Assembly: GCA_009760855.2 (NCBI GenBank)
Contig: WPIO01000028.1
Coordinates: 737,001-801,000 of the forward strand
Direction: 5' to 3'
DNA length: 64,000 nt
Origin: Cristatella mucedo
Taxonomy: Eukaryota > Bryozoa > Phylactolaemata > Cristatellidae
Part shown: positions 51,051 through 61,793 of the stretch, piece by piece
How the letters are laid out: each line of letters begins with the position of its first letter
How positions within the stretch are numbered: the first letter of the stretch is position 1
The notes under the pieces: model-generated
Databases searched by the model: none
Told to the model about the DNA's origin: nothing
Seen by the model: only the letters and a program-made list of their open reading frames with translations
Position numbers and translations under genes: made by a program

Positions 51051-52722
51051 CACTTTTCCCCAATTTTGGCTGACCAACCACCGGACGGTGGCAAAGAAGC
51101 CCGCCCCCCCGCCCTCTACCACCGCCATCACCGAGCAGACGAGTGCCGTAATTCCTACGACAACCTTGGCATTGGCCATTTCCGCTCGGCTAACGAGCGC
51201 TGTGCTATGCGCTGTGGGCTGCGGCGCCCTGGCCGCATTATCGCTCCACATTACCCAGGAGCGCAACAGGTTGGAGTAGCGGCTCGCGGAGCCCACGGTC
51301 GCGCGCGGACGGTGTGTGCAGGTAAAATGAGTGGTGTGCGATAGGGCTTCTTCGCCGAAGGGACCTGGGGCTTGCGCGACGCCGCGGCAGCGGTCTGTCT
51401 AACGCGAGCGCCGTCGAGGCGCGAGGGTGCGCTCCGAGCCAGGGCGGCGATACGGCTCTGCGTGCTTCTCGTTCCCGTGGAGCTGGTGCGAGCGAAAACC
51501 GCGGTCCAGGGCGGTTTGGGCCGAACGCGCCCGTTCGCCGACGGAACGCACCCGGCGACCGCCGATACGTGTTCGGCGTCGGCCGCTCGATTTTTCAAGT
51601 GCTCCAGCCTAGTTTACAGCTGTGTTGAGAAAGCAGGCAAGCACGGAGCCAAGTGGACGAACGGCGCGCGTGCTGGTGCGTCCGGACACGAGAGTCTGTA
51701 TGCGTGTTCCTGTGTGTGTGTGCGTGCGTGCGTGCGTGTATGCTATCGGCGTTAGCTTTGCCGCGTGCCTGCTAAGCGGATGCGTCCTTCCAAGCTGGTC
51801 GCCTATCGCTGTGCCCGACGCTTGCTTCTTGGTTTTATTCAAACGAGATTTAACTTTCTGGGCGTTTGGAGACCCTGAATCTGCTTGAGGTACCGTTTCC
51901 CACTGCCCCGACATCCAGGAGCTTCAGTGGCTGGGGGGGGGTAGCTAGTAAATTAGCCGAAGTCGTGCGTAACGACGTTGGAGCGGTCTTGTCCGTGAGG
52001 GTATAGGCCAGCCGGTATGGTCGCAACTACCGATCTTGCCACAGGGCAGCGCCGTGTGGGCGCCATCGCCGCCCCCTCCTAGGCACACTGCACCGTCGCA
52101 CGTCGAGCCGCACGTGTGTGTGGTCGCTCCTGCCCCACGAACCAGTTGCCCCCAAAATTCTTTCGGTGACAGCAACAAGCTGGGCTCGAGAAGCCGATAG
52201 CTGTACATGGGGTGACCCCGATGGCAAAGAAGCTGGGAGAAGGTAACAGAGTGACCAGAGGAGGAGGAGGCCACCACATCGTTTCGCCGTGCCACCTCGA
52301 TGCACACCAGCTGGCGACCTGTGTATATCGATCGCGTGCCATTGAAGCCTGCCTATTTCGGCTCGGCCCGTGAATGGTTGCGGCTGCGAATTCCCTTAAG
52401 CCTCTGTCAGGTGGACCCGGGTGTAGCATGCTCGAGATGCTATTGTTCTTTGCCGTAACGAACAATTGCAGTGTCAACAGCGAGTGTTAGTCCTCAGGCA
52501 GCCTTAGCACCTCCCTCTTCCCGCCGGGTGGGTGCTTGCACGAGAGGGCCGTCGAGCCTGTTTTGCCCGATTGTATGGAATCTGCTCGACCGCTCGTGGG
52601 GGGATGGCTCGCAGGCCTGAGCCGTTTTTGTCTGGTTCCAGGTCGAGGTCGAGCACGGGGCGGGACGCTGCTGTTGCTGCTACTACTGCTCCGCACGAGC
52701 CCGGAGAGCACCTCCGGCTGTC
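51051..52722 (+). promoter_or_regulatory. CpG-rich 5' region of gene 3
   Basis: This GC- and CpG-rich stretch begins where the segmental duplication ends and leads to the gene 3 start codon. A GC box (GGGGCGGGAC) lies at 52,657-52,666, about 60 bases before the ATG. TGCG repeats occur at 51,718-51,740. No TATA box is convincing. A minus-strand ATG at 51,179 with good context could mark a divergent small gene (see findings). Confidence 0.5.
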
Positions 52723-52806
52723 ATGGACGGTGCTGGCTGCGCGAGGAGGATGAGCCGGCCGCTGCCTCTGAAGCGGAAGAGGGACAGCAATGTCGACGTG
52801 CCCAAG
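52723..52806 (+). CDS. WDR62: WDR62/MAPKBP1-like WD40 scaffold, exon 1
   Basis: Twenty-eight codons from ATG: MDGAGCARRMSRPLPLKRKR and then DSNVDVPK, ending in phase 0 at AAG|GTGCAC. The basic N-terminus followed directly by K|VSLERVLGLTA in the next supported exon matches the vertebrate proteins, which read KVTLEKVLGITA or RVSLEKVLGITA after a short basic leader. These are WD40 scaffold proteins (WDR62 at spindle poles and in JNK signalling, MAPKBP1 in JNK/NOD2 signalling). The start context TGTCATGG is fair. A more 5' non-coding exon cannot be excluded. Confidence 0.62.
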
Positions 52807-53214
52807 GTGCACGAGCACACCCTCTTGCTCGAGTGACACCCCTCTCTGGCCCCCTCCCTTTCTCCCTCCTTCCCTCCCTCCTCTCCCCCCCCCCCCCGGC
52901 GTGCTCCATCTAGCCGCGCATGGATTTCGGCTGGTCTCCGTACTGTGCTTGTGAATCGAGTTTGTTTCGGTGATTGGTCTTGAGTCATGTTTGTGCTTGC
53001 ACAAGACCTTCTTTTTGGTTCTTGCCCACCAGAGCGCTGCCGCAATGACTAGCTCTGCCAGTGATGCAGGTCGTGCTTTCCTGTATTGTTCTTAGTGCTC
53101 GGTGAGCATGTGGACCCTTGGGCATGCAGCCTACTGTCCTGCTGCTGCTAACTGTTGCAGTCGGTATGCAATCGGCCCCAGAGCCGATTTTAGCCACTTT
53201 CTATATAGTATATA

Positions 53215-53345
53215 GACTATATGTAATTCATTTGTATAGCGCCCCAAGAGACTCTATTCAGACGCTTTACATATGCCTTGGGGCTCGAGCCCACGACTTC
53301 AGCCAGACCTTGGTCATGGCGAGCACCTTAACAGCTGGACCAAAT
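53215..53345 (-). mobile_element. SINE-A copy in gene 3 intron 1
   Basis: Minus-strand SINE-A with B-box-like GGGCTCGAGCCC and a tail shortened by a few bases (AAGAGACTCTATTCAG on the plus strand). It abuts an old LINE fragment. Confidence 0.88.
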
Positions 53346-53560
53346 ATACTAGAAAAGAGGCATGCCAATTGGTTAGTCGAAACATGCATGGTGTCAGCAC
53401 ATAAACACAATGCAGACAATTCATTCGCATGGAAAGAGCAAATGCTGTGAGGAGCAGGTGGGTTTGTCACATCTTTTTAAATGTCAAGTCAGGGGATGTC
53501 GTGATGTCACTAAAGAGCAAGTTCCAAGGTTTTGGGGCATAGGAACACCACCGCCATATT
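53346..53560 (-). mobile_element. old LINE 3' fragment
   Basis: 3' UTR-like GCATGGTGTCAGCACATAAA and C-terminal text (AGTTCCAAGGTTTTGGGGCA) on the minus strand. Confidence 0.6.
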
Positions 53561-54459
53561 TCCTGCATGCTGCATGTGATGATATCTGTATTCCTTGCCT
53601 TTTCTTTATAATGAGTCAAAGTTTGCTTTCGTCTCTCTAATAAACTGTATATCTATCTTCAGCACTCTAGTGGGCATGGTGTTTGACCCATAGCAGACTT
53701 ACAGCTTTATGGTGCTTACTCAGCTAATTTGCTTTCCTGGCCACTCATCGGAAAATGTTATCCCCCGAAATTCGGCGCCACACTTTTGCCCTCTCAGTCT
53801 TTTTGTCCCTGTCACGGCCTCCAGTGACTGCGCTAGCTTGGACAAGCCGAAACTCTTATCGTGCAGTGCAGCCATCTTCATCAGGTTGTCCTTGCGGCTC
53901 GATGTCTTGTTCTGGCAGCCTAGGCAGCGATTTCTGGCCACGGAGCCCTTCCTAGTGGTGCCTTTGGCGGCCTGCTGCAGCCTTACCGGTACCTCACAGC
54001 TCCTGATTGACCAGAAAGGATGAAACAAACCAGCTTAGGTCTTAAGCATCTGACACACTCTCTTGCTCTGAAAGAACTAGCATGCTAATCTTTTTTAAGA
54101 CTCAATTTCGAAAAGTCACGGTGAATTGAAAAATGGTACATGTATTCCTTGAAATTGGACGATTTTGGCCATCTTTGAATGCATACCTAATCCTAACCAT
54201 GCCTCGGTGTCTTCACACGGTGCGCTCTATTATTTCTTTTTGCTGAGGACGGCACTCCTGAGTCGAGAGACCTTTGTGCTTGGCGATTATATGGCAAGAG
54301 GAAGAGAAATATTATAAAATGAAGTGGACCAAGCAAATATCTCCTAGCACTCCATACTTTAAAGGCTTCTTGAATGACAGCTACCCTTTGGCATCAATAA
54401 TGCTAGCATGCTATTCAAAGAAAATATCATTGGATTATCACAGTGCCTTCGGTGTCATG

Positions 54460-54580
54460 TCTGGCTTCCTTTCAGCCGAGAACATTGCCAAAGCTAGGGC
54501 CTGCTTAGACCACTTTATGATAGGCAAACTAGTTCATATTTTTGGGACATCCCATATAGATTCCTCAATTCCTGTCACGT
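54460..54580 (+). mobile_element. small decayed LINE fragment
   Basis: AENIAKARACLDHFMIGKLV and HIFGTSH resemble HNIAKIRACLDRDTTSKLV and AFVTSRL of the intact LINE. It is inside a 196-codon open frame that otherwise shows no similarity. Confidence 0.5.
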
Positions 54581-54889
54581 TCGTAACCGTATTAACCTGG
54601 TATGTACCTTTGTCTGGAACTCCACAAAGGCATGAAGACTACGCAGGTCATTCTGCTAGAGGTTTTCTATTACACGTATATAGCCTAAGTCGAGTTTTTA
54701 CTGTGCAATCGATAGTTGTTTGCCTTTTTTGCAACAGAAAAGTGAGAAGCATAGCTAATTCAGGACACCCAATTAAGCATGGAGAATCAAATAGCAGCAA
54801 ATACAATTCTACAGGGTTCCTTTATTGGAATGGTGTGGTTGCAAAATTTTGTGTTAAAAACTAGTCTGGTGGTTATACTTCGGACTTAC

Positions 54890-56405
54890 CTCATATATCG
54901 AAACCTCACACCTTGCTAGTAAGTTCCAGACTGGCTTTAGAGCTAATCACTCCACAGAGTCAGCATTGCTTAGGGTATACAACGACCTACTTAAGAATGC
55001 AGACATGGGTAGAGTGTCTCTGCTTGTTTTGCTCGATCTTTCGGCAGCTTTTGATACCATCGATTACAAAGTTCTTCTAGAGCGCCTCTCATCTCGCCTG
55101 GGCACCACTGGCACTGCTCTGCAGTGGTTCAGGTCCTATCTCAGTGGGAGACTCCAGAGAATTGACGTGAATGGACAAAGATCATCTGAGGTACCTCTGA
55201 AATATGGAGTACCTCAGGGCCCAGTGCTAGGTCCGGTTCATTTCACGGTTTATACTCTCCCTCTTGCTGATGTGATTGCCAAGCACAATCTAGGCTTTCA
55301 CTTCTATGCCGATGACACTCAGTTGTACCTTTGCTTTGATCCCTCCCAGCCTTCGAGCACCTCAAATTCTCTCGACTCACTTGCTGCATGTATTGATGAC
55401 ATCCGCACATGGATGGCAGAAAATTTTCTAAAACTAAATGACGATAAAACTAACTTACTAGTTATGGGCAAACCCGGTGTGATTCACAAATTGGAAAGGC
55501 TGACGCTCAAAATTGGCTCTGCCAGCATATCTCCAGTTGAATCAGCTCGAAATCTGGGTGTCATATTCCAAAGCGACCTCTCGTTAGACGACCATATCAG
55601 CTCCGCTGTCAAATTTGCCTATTTTCAGCTTCATAACATTGCTAAAATTCGGGCTTGTTTAGATAGGGATACCACGTCCAAGTTGGTCTATGCATTCGTG
55701 ACATCCCGTCTCGACTTCTGCAGCTCACTGCTCGCTGGCCTACCAGCATGTGTGATCAGGCGATTGCTGTTGGTGCACAACTCTGCAGCTAGGCTTGTCT
55801 GTCGTGAGCGTCGCAGTTGCCACATTACTCCACTTCTCGCCGACCTGCACTGGCTACCAGTCAAGCAACGGATTGACTTCAAGGTTTTGTCTCTCACTTT
55901 TAGGTCACTTCATTCTTTGGCTCCAGCCTATCTCTCATATATACTCCCCCATCAGGCTAAGCATCGTACCACCCGCTTTTCGGAATCCAACAGCCTACCA
56001 ATACCTCGTACAAACCTCAAATCCTATGGAGACCGTGCATTTAGTTCGTATGCTCCCAAAGCCTGGAACTTCCTCCCGACCTGCGTCAGAACATCCCCGG
56101 ACCTGACCACATTTAAAAAGAATTTAAAGACACACCTATCTAGGACAGCATTTAGTGGGTCCCTGTGATTCGTCCTTGATGTGCTTATGCGTGCTGACAC
56201 TGTGCATGCTGCCACTAACCACATTTGCATGCTGACCCTGTGCATGTCACCCCTAACCATGTTATTCATTTTGTTTGTTTATCAAGCATGATTTTACTCA
56301 CCATTCAATTGCATTTCCCTTTGCAGCAAATGTAAAGCGCCTAGAAAGAGATTAAGTTCTCTGGGGGCGCTTTATCAAGTGCATTAATATTATTATTATT
56401 ATTAC
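54890..56405 (+). mobile_element. best-preserved LINE copy (5'-truncated)
   Basis: The frame is open from the truncation point (SYIETSHLASKFQTGF) to TGA at 56,166, over 420 codons. It holds the reverse-transcriptase palm (LLDLSAAFDTIDYK, YGVPQGPVLGPVHFTVY), the catalytic YADDTQLYL (55,305), FLKLNDDKTNLLVMGKP, the thumb, and the C-terminal domain ending LSRTAFSGSL. A 3' UTR, an intact hairpin (AGAGATTAAGTTCTCT) and an ATT tail follow. The endonuclease half is missing, so it cannot move by itself. It is sense to gene 3. It is the best reference for the family in this window. Confidence 0.95.
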
Positions 56406-56684
56406 CTGTAGAGGTTTGATAATATTTTTTTGGCTGCATGGCTAAAAGTAGCAGTAGTTTGCCCTATCGAGAACTGTGGTGTTAGCAATATACTTAGGCA
56501 GCCAATTTTGGTGAAAATTGCCCGTGCAAGTGTTCTCCAAAATGGCAACTAGTTACCACGAACTCTACCAGCTTAGCTTGCTAATATCGGGTTAGAGATC
56601 GTTTTCCTGGCCAGATTTACTTTCAGCAACGTTATGGGGATGTTGATGCGAAATGCAGCATATGGTGCCGGTCTCTTTCTCTGT

Positions 56685-56725
56685 TTGTCTGTCTCTCTCC
56701 GTGCCTGTTTCTCTCTGTCTCTGTT

Positions 56726-56759
<34 letters not shown>

Positions 56760-56835
56760 AGTCTGTCTTTCTCTGTCTCTCTCGCTGTCTCTCTCTCTCT
56801 CTCTCTCACTGTCTCTCTCTCACACACTCACTCTC
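56685..56835. repeat. TCTC/TGTC microsatellite
   Basis: Irregular CT-rich run with interspersed TGTC. The matching open frames on both strands are composition artefacts. Confidence 0.95.
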
Positions 56836-57239
56836 TTACGATTTTGGCTGCAGTGGGTCATACAAGTGATTTTTGTTACCACTTGCAGTATGCCCAGCAA
56901 GCAGACCATTGTCATGCTGGAGCGTTACTGCTTGCGGCTTTTCTTGCAGATGCATGTTACTGGACTTTATTTCAGTTACTGCTTGTATGATTATGATTGC
57001 ATTTTTATCTAATGCAGATTTGTTGGGGCTAAGTGGCTATTATTGGCAGACTCAGAAGATGCCCTGCTGCTTTTCTTTTCTTTATGCCACAATGTCTGGT
57101 AAAGGTTGGGGCCATGCAGTTCTTAGAGCACGTCGAAAGGGAGAAATTTCAGCCTGGATGTGAGCAGCAGCCGTACGCTACTGAATATAAGACATCGATG
57201 TGAGATAAATAACAATTTAAATAAAAGTGAATAGTTGTC

Positions 57240-57560
57240 TTGGCATAGCTGTCTTGGTTTTCCTTGACATGGCAGCATTTGATGCCATAAATCGCCAGTC
57301 TGAGCTGATAAGATTTTAAAAACTGTCCTGTCGAGCTGACAGATGAGGTTTAGTAGTACCTATCTGACCAAGCCCAGTCCTTCTAGTCGTACGTGACAGG
57401 CCTGGCGCTTGCATATTTCCTCGTGGGTCTAGCCTTGATTCCATGCTGTTTACCATTTACGTACCATTTCTTCAGCAAGTAGTTCAGGCCCGCAATATTG
57501 GCTGCCGCTTTTTTGCCGGTGGCACCTCTCTATTGTTCAAACATTCGTGTATCTGTTGAT
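57240..57560 (+). mobile_element. very old LINE palm fragment
   Basis: VFLDMAAFDAIN, then LDSMLFTIYVPF and GCRFFAGGTSLLF correspond to LLDLSAAFDTID, LGPVLFTVYTLP and GFHFYADDTQLYL. There are many stops. Confidence 0.6.
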
Positions 57561-57589
57561 GGCAGTTGAAACACTGAATTAAAAATAAC

Positions 57590-58015
57590 AAAGCATTTGT
57601 ATAGCACCCTTAGAAAACCAAGTCACTTTTTAGGCACTTACCATGCTGGTAACATAGCATGTTAACTGATTATTTTCAACATGCTCAATCTCATCATGCA
57701 TACACGTATGAGGGTCAAACGGATGAAGCAAATGCTCTGATGTACAGGTGGCTTTTTAGCTTCTTATTAAATGTCAAGTCAAGGGATATCGTGATGTGAG
57801 TCGGTAGTGAGTTCCAGGATTTTGGAGCATAGGACCTGAATGCCTGGTTTCCAAAGGATTTGAGGTTGATTAGTGGCACGGCTAAACGAGTTAAAGAATA
57901 ATATATCGTATCTAAGCCGGAGCGAGGCAATGTGGGTAAATGGAGCAAAGCGAAAGGTGCTGCAGAACTCGAACGTGCCTGTAACCACGGCAAGCACACG
58001 GTGCAAAGGACGATA
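57590..58015 (-). mobile_element. LINE 3' fragment, second lineage
   Basis: A tail-like start (GTATAGCACCCTTAGAAAAC), 3' UTR, and minus-strand NLKSFGNQAFRSYAPKSWNS. Confidence 0.7.
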
Positions 58016-58319
58016 ATGAGCGGATTAAGGACTCTTACCAGCTAATTGGCCTCGTTACACTTGGCCGGCATCAACCATCCAGGTGTCCTTGACCAGCTAT
58101 TCGAATTAGTGACTGGGCAGGCCTGGCTAATTCCTCGGGCTGTTTGTGCAGCCGTTTAGCGGCTTGACTCTGGTCTGGGTGCCGTTCGAGAGTCTAGTTG
58201 GTACTATCGAGGCTAGCGAGTCACCGGTTCGAGCCTGGCAAAGGCAAGCCAGAGTTTTTAGAGCCGATCGGCCACTGGCCGCTAGGCCCAGCAATAATTC
58301 ACAGTATTAGGGAGACTGT

Positions 58320-58728
58320 AACTGATATTATCACAGCATTTAATGATTCGTCCTTTGTGTGCTTATATAATTATATATATAATTCATTTGTATAGCACCC
58401 CAAGAAAATTTAATCTCTATTCAGGTGCTTCACATATGCCTCCATGCTTGAGCCTACGACCTCAGCCAGACCTTGGTTGGGGGGGCGAGCATCTTAACCG
58501 CTGCACCAAACCAGCTCGGCGTAATGCCTGCTGACATTGTGCCTGCTGCCATTCACCAAATTTGTATGGACCCTGTGCATGACACCTCTAACCGTGTCAT
58601 GCTTGTTATCATTTAGCATACTACCACTAAACATTCGACCAGGTTTCCTTTGCAGCAAATGTGAAGTGCCTAGAAAGACATCGAGTTCTCTGAGTGTGCT
58701 ATAACAAATGTATTATTATTATTAAATA
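58320..58728 (+). mobile_element. LINE 3' UTR and tail, interrupted by a SINE
   Basis: 3' UTR text (ATTCGTCCTTTGTGTGCTTA), then the SINE-A at 58,365-58,515, then the rest (GCCTGCTGACATTGTGCCTG) and the hairpin tail. Confidence 0.82.
58365..58515 (-). mobile_element. SINE-A copy nested in a LINE tail region
   Basis: A complete minus-strand SINE-A with a T-rich end, inserted in the 3' UTR of a LINE fragment. The B box is mutated (AGGCTCAAGCATG). Confidence 0.88.
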
Positions 58729-58729
58729 A

Positions 58730-59930
58730 AAGTGAGCTATAGGACCTTGAAGTCGGTACCTGCTTTTGAGGGAAGTCGGTGCAGATCAATGAGAGGTAGT
58801 GTAGTGTGGCAGTTCCAACATTCACAACAGACACTGCCGAGCTGATTTGGTCCAGCGGATAAGGTGCTCGCCCGATCAAGGTCTGGCTGAGGTCGTGGGC
58901 TCGAGCCCCGAGGCATATGTGAAGCGCCTGAATAGAGATTAAGTTCTCTTGGGATGCTATACAAATGAATTATATTATATAGACCAGCCTTGCCACGGAG
59001 TTGTGCACCCACTGTAAGCATCTTTTTGTACAGTCAGGAAGACCTGCATCTAGCGAGTTATTTTTATCTAACGTGCTTCCAAATTTTGCAAAGTTACATG
59101 GCTAAAAGGTGGCAGTCTTGACTGTGGAGTTGACGTGATCGTCTAACCAAAGAGCACTTTGGAACAGGTCATCCAGACTCTATTCAATGACTACAGGAAT
59201 ATAGATGCCGGTCTTGCTAATTTGAGTTTTGGGCTCTCCAGTTTACCCTTAATTGTTAAGCATTTTAATTGCTATTCAGTTTGATAACGTTTGCTGCCAT
59301 TCAAATGTAAATGTCGGCAATGTGAGCTGCAAGATATTTAAGTGAGTTTGAGTTACTTATGGCAGAAATGGGTTAAATCCCCGATATAGATAGCTGTTTG
59401 TGTCATATGCATAGAAATGGAAGCCTAGGTTGTGCTTGGCAATTACAAAAAAGTGGCCCTCGAACAAATTCTTGGCAGAACCCGATACTTTAAAGGCTCA
59501 CCTTGGGATTCGTTGCAGTTTATATCTAGGCTCTGAAATCTTCTACTGAGATTGAACTTAGCCATTACAATGTGGTGCTAGTAATGCCAGGCAAAATTAT
59601 TAGGCGCCCATGAAGGATTGCTTATCAAAGGTATTAAACACTGCGGAGGGATCCGGCATAGCTAGCTGTGTGACTCAACAAAGTCAACATTGCTGAGACA
59701 TTCATCATACACTTATAGTAGTGCTGACTCTGTGGAGTTATCTGCTCTAAATCTGTGAAGACTTTCAGACCTTAAGTGCTGGACTTTGGCTACCTTTCGA
59801 TAAAAAAACGGGTGATGCCGAATTGCTTAGTAATGGTGTTGGAACACTTAAGCAACTATCTGAAATCATTTAAATGGTAGCAAGTAAATGGACTATTCAC
59901 TTTTTTAAGCAAGAGTGAGACTATCACGTA
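58730..59930 (-). mobile_element. old LINE fragment, interrupted by a SINE
   Basis: Minus-strand text equivalent to 18,790-19,930 of the long LINE. It is heavily decayed and split at 58,848 by a SINE-A in the opposite orientation. Confidence 0.7.
58848..58980 (+). mobile_element. SINE-A copy, plus strand
   Basis: This is the clearest plus-strand reference: CTGATTTGGTCCAGCGGATA (A-box region), GTGGGCTCGAGCCCCGAGG (B-box region), GTGAAGCGCCTGAATAGAG, then ATTAAGTTCTCTTGGG and an AATTATATTATAT end. Total length is about 130 bases. Confidence 0.92.
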
Positions 59931-60059
59931 GAACTTACAACTTAATTGTTGTCTTTGATCCCCCCTCTGATTTTTGAAAAACTCCGAAAATGCCATCTTA
60001 GCTCTACGGGTTGTCTAAATGTGGCTGCTTAATTGGTCTTTAAATGTAAGAAATTCCGC

Positions 60060-60365
60060 CGTTTATAGCCTTGGCTAAAGGACCCGAAGCAGCTACCGGT
60101 CAAGCGGTGGATGCAAGCCACAATTCTCTTAGCTGTTAGACCTGTGGGGGTCCGGCGCTTGGATTCTTTTTATTTAGCTGATTTTTACTGCATTATCTGC
60201 CTCCTCGTGCCCCCAATTCATCCCATTACGATAAAGTGGCCCAGTCTTTTAAATAAAGACTACTGGGTGACAACATATTTTGTCTCTGAAGGTCCCAGCC
60301 TTCGGAATATATTTTTACAGTCATTACCTAGCAACGGTATGCCTTCTTATGCTGTTGATTGGACT
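60060..60365 (+). mobile_element. possible very old LINE C-terminal fragment
   Basis: CGGTCAAGCGGTGGATG resembles the PVKQRIDF codons, followed by text of suitable length with no clear match. Weak. Confidence 0.25.
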
Positions 60366-60721
60366 TAGCTAGTACTTCTGTTATTTGCTTAACTGTTCTA
60401 CTTTTCATATACATGTGACTTTTATTTCTTCTATGAGCTGAAGCCTGCTTAGGTTTGAGTTTGCTAAACTATTCAACAGCACACCCACTTAGCCCTCATG
60501 ACTGTCTGCAATTACTGATGGAGGTACTGATCGGTTGGCATGTCTTTGTAAGATGCCTAACGCAGAGCACTCTAACCTTAGCAAAGGCTTGTGCATGAGC
60601 CATCCACAGGCTTAATTTAAGCATACACTCATTCATAGCAACGGTTATTTTAGGCACCCGAGGTGGGCCAAATTCCACTAAAATCTGCTTAGTTTCATGG
60701 AGATGCAGCGCTTAGCAACCC

Positions 60722-60754
60722 ATAGATGAAGGCCATCATTGGGCCTTCATCTAT
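60722..60754. repeat. perfect 13-bp stem hairpin
   Basis: ATAGATGAAGGCC and GGCCTTCATCTAT flank a 7-base loop. It is in gene 3 intron 1, outside recognised repeats. Confidence 0.9.
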
Positions 60755-61201
60755 CTGTAGGTATAGTTGCATGGCATGGCATGGAGTTTCAAAGCTGTGC
60801 CGACCTGTGCAATCAGATGCAACTGTATTCTTGTATGCCTGCTCGAGTTAAGTGACGCAGCTGATTTATTGTGCTTTTGTGATCGTTGTCTATGTACTTA
60901 ATGAACCAACCTGGATGCATCAATTAGCACCCACGGCTTGTCCAGCTTGAGTCGATTGATTTTTGTGCTGCACTTTATCTGCATTTGGTTTACATTTCTG
61001 AACACTCAGGAGCTGTACTCGGGGCTTGTGGAGAGCTGCATCTCTGCTGCAACCCATGGTACCTCTGCTGAATTTTGTTTTTGCTCTATGTACCTGTGCT
61101 TCTTTATTTTTGTGTAGCAAACATCGTTTCTTTGCTGATCCTTCCAGTGACTCCTGCATTAATTAGCCTTCATTCGCCCTAATTCCTGGTTTTGTTGGCA
61201 G

Positions 61202-61293
61202 GTGTCCTTGGAAAGAGTCCTCGGCCTCACAGCCAACACCAATGCCATGTTGGCTGTGGACCCTGTTAACAATGTGATCGCCTATCCTGCCGG
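61202..61293 (+). CDS. WDR62: WDR62/MAPKBP1-like WD40 scaffold, exon 2
   Basis: After GGTTTTGTTGGCAG the frame reads VSLERVLGLTANTNAMLAVD and then PVNNVIAYPAG, ending in phase 2 at CCGG|GTAAGC. VSLEKVLGxTA and the GLVAYPAG motif form the start of the first WD40 repeat in WDR62 and MAPKBP1 and are very conserved in animals. The next residues would be CVVVLLNP; the exon for them lies beyond the window or was not recognised. Whether this is a pre-duplication single orthologue or one of the two vertebrate types cannot be told from 30 residues. Confidence 0.9.
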
Positions 61294-61672
61294 GTAAGCA
61301 GAGTGCGGCCTTAGGCCCGTTTTGTCGCGCAGTTGTCGTCTGCTGCACCAGCACCCCAGCTGTTATTTCTTGGCCTTGTGAGTGAGCATCGGTCGATCGT
61401 TATATTTAGCTTGAATAATGTTGGCAGGGAATCCTTCTTGTTGAGCGACCCAGCTGTTTGAGGGAGGGAAGGGCCTCGAGATCTGGCGACTGGCTGGGCG
61501 ACTGGCTGGATGGTATCGCCACCGAGGCTGTAAGGAAGCCGTGGGTTGGGCTGGTGAAATGTGTACGATCTAGACCACTGTGCCTGGCCCCGGCCAGTAA
61601 GTGGCACAGCGTTCGGCAGGCAAACGACAGCCAGCAGGGAGCTTCTCCTGCCCTCTGGCTGTCGACCCTGCT

Positions 61673-61793
61673 GCCCTTCTCCTGCCCTCGGGGCTGCTGG
61701 CCCTGCCGATCGTTGCATTGATAAGCAGCCCACTTCTCCTGCCCTCGGGGGCTCCGGCTGCTGAACCTGCCGGTCCTTGCATTGACAAGCAGT
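61673..61793. repeat. two-copy imperfect tandem repeat, about 60-base unit
   Basis: CTTCTCCTGCCCTCGGGG and, later, GTTGCATTGATAAGCAG versus CTTGCATTGACAAGCAG mark the two units. A third partial unit starts near 61,644. Confidence 0.75.

Larger units (their letters stand above)
52807..61201. other. gene 3 intron 1
   Basis: About 8.4 kb with phase-0 ends, filled largely with LINE and SINE copies listed separately. Stretches 53,561-54,460, 56,840-57,235, 58,016-58,319 and 59,931-61,201 show no gene. A run of eleven C is at 52,889. The first 400 bases remain CpG-rich. Confidence 0.65.

Noticed and set aside
51372-51755. Long frames in the gene 3 CpG-rich region
   Set aside because: All three frames are open because the region is GC-rich. 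No ATG with splice support and no domain were seen.
54274-54864. 196-codon plus-strand frame
   Set aside because: Only a 35-residue stretch is recognisable, and that is a LINE scrap. The remainder looks like random open sequence.
58848-58920. tRNA gene
   Set aside because: The A and B boxes belong to the SINE-A head. The cloverleaf does not close and the tail is the LINE hairpin.
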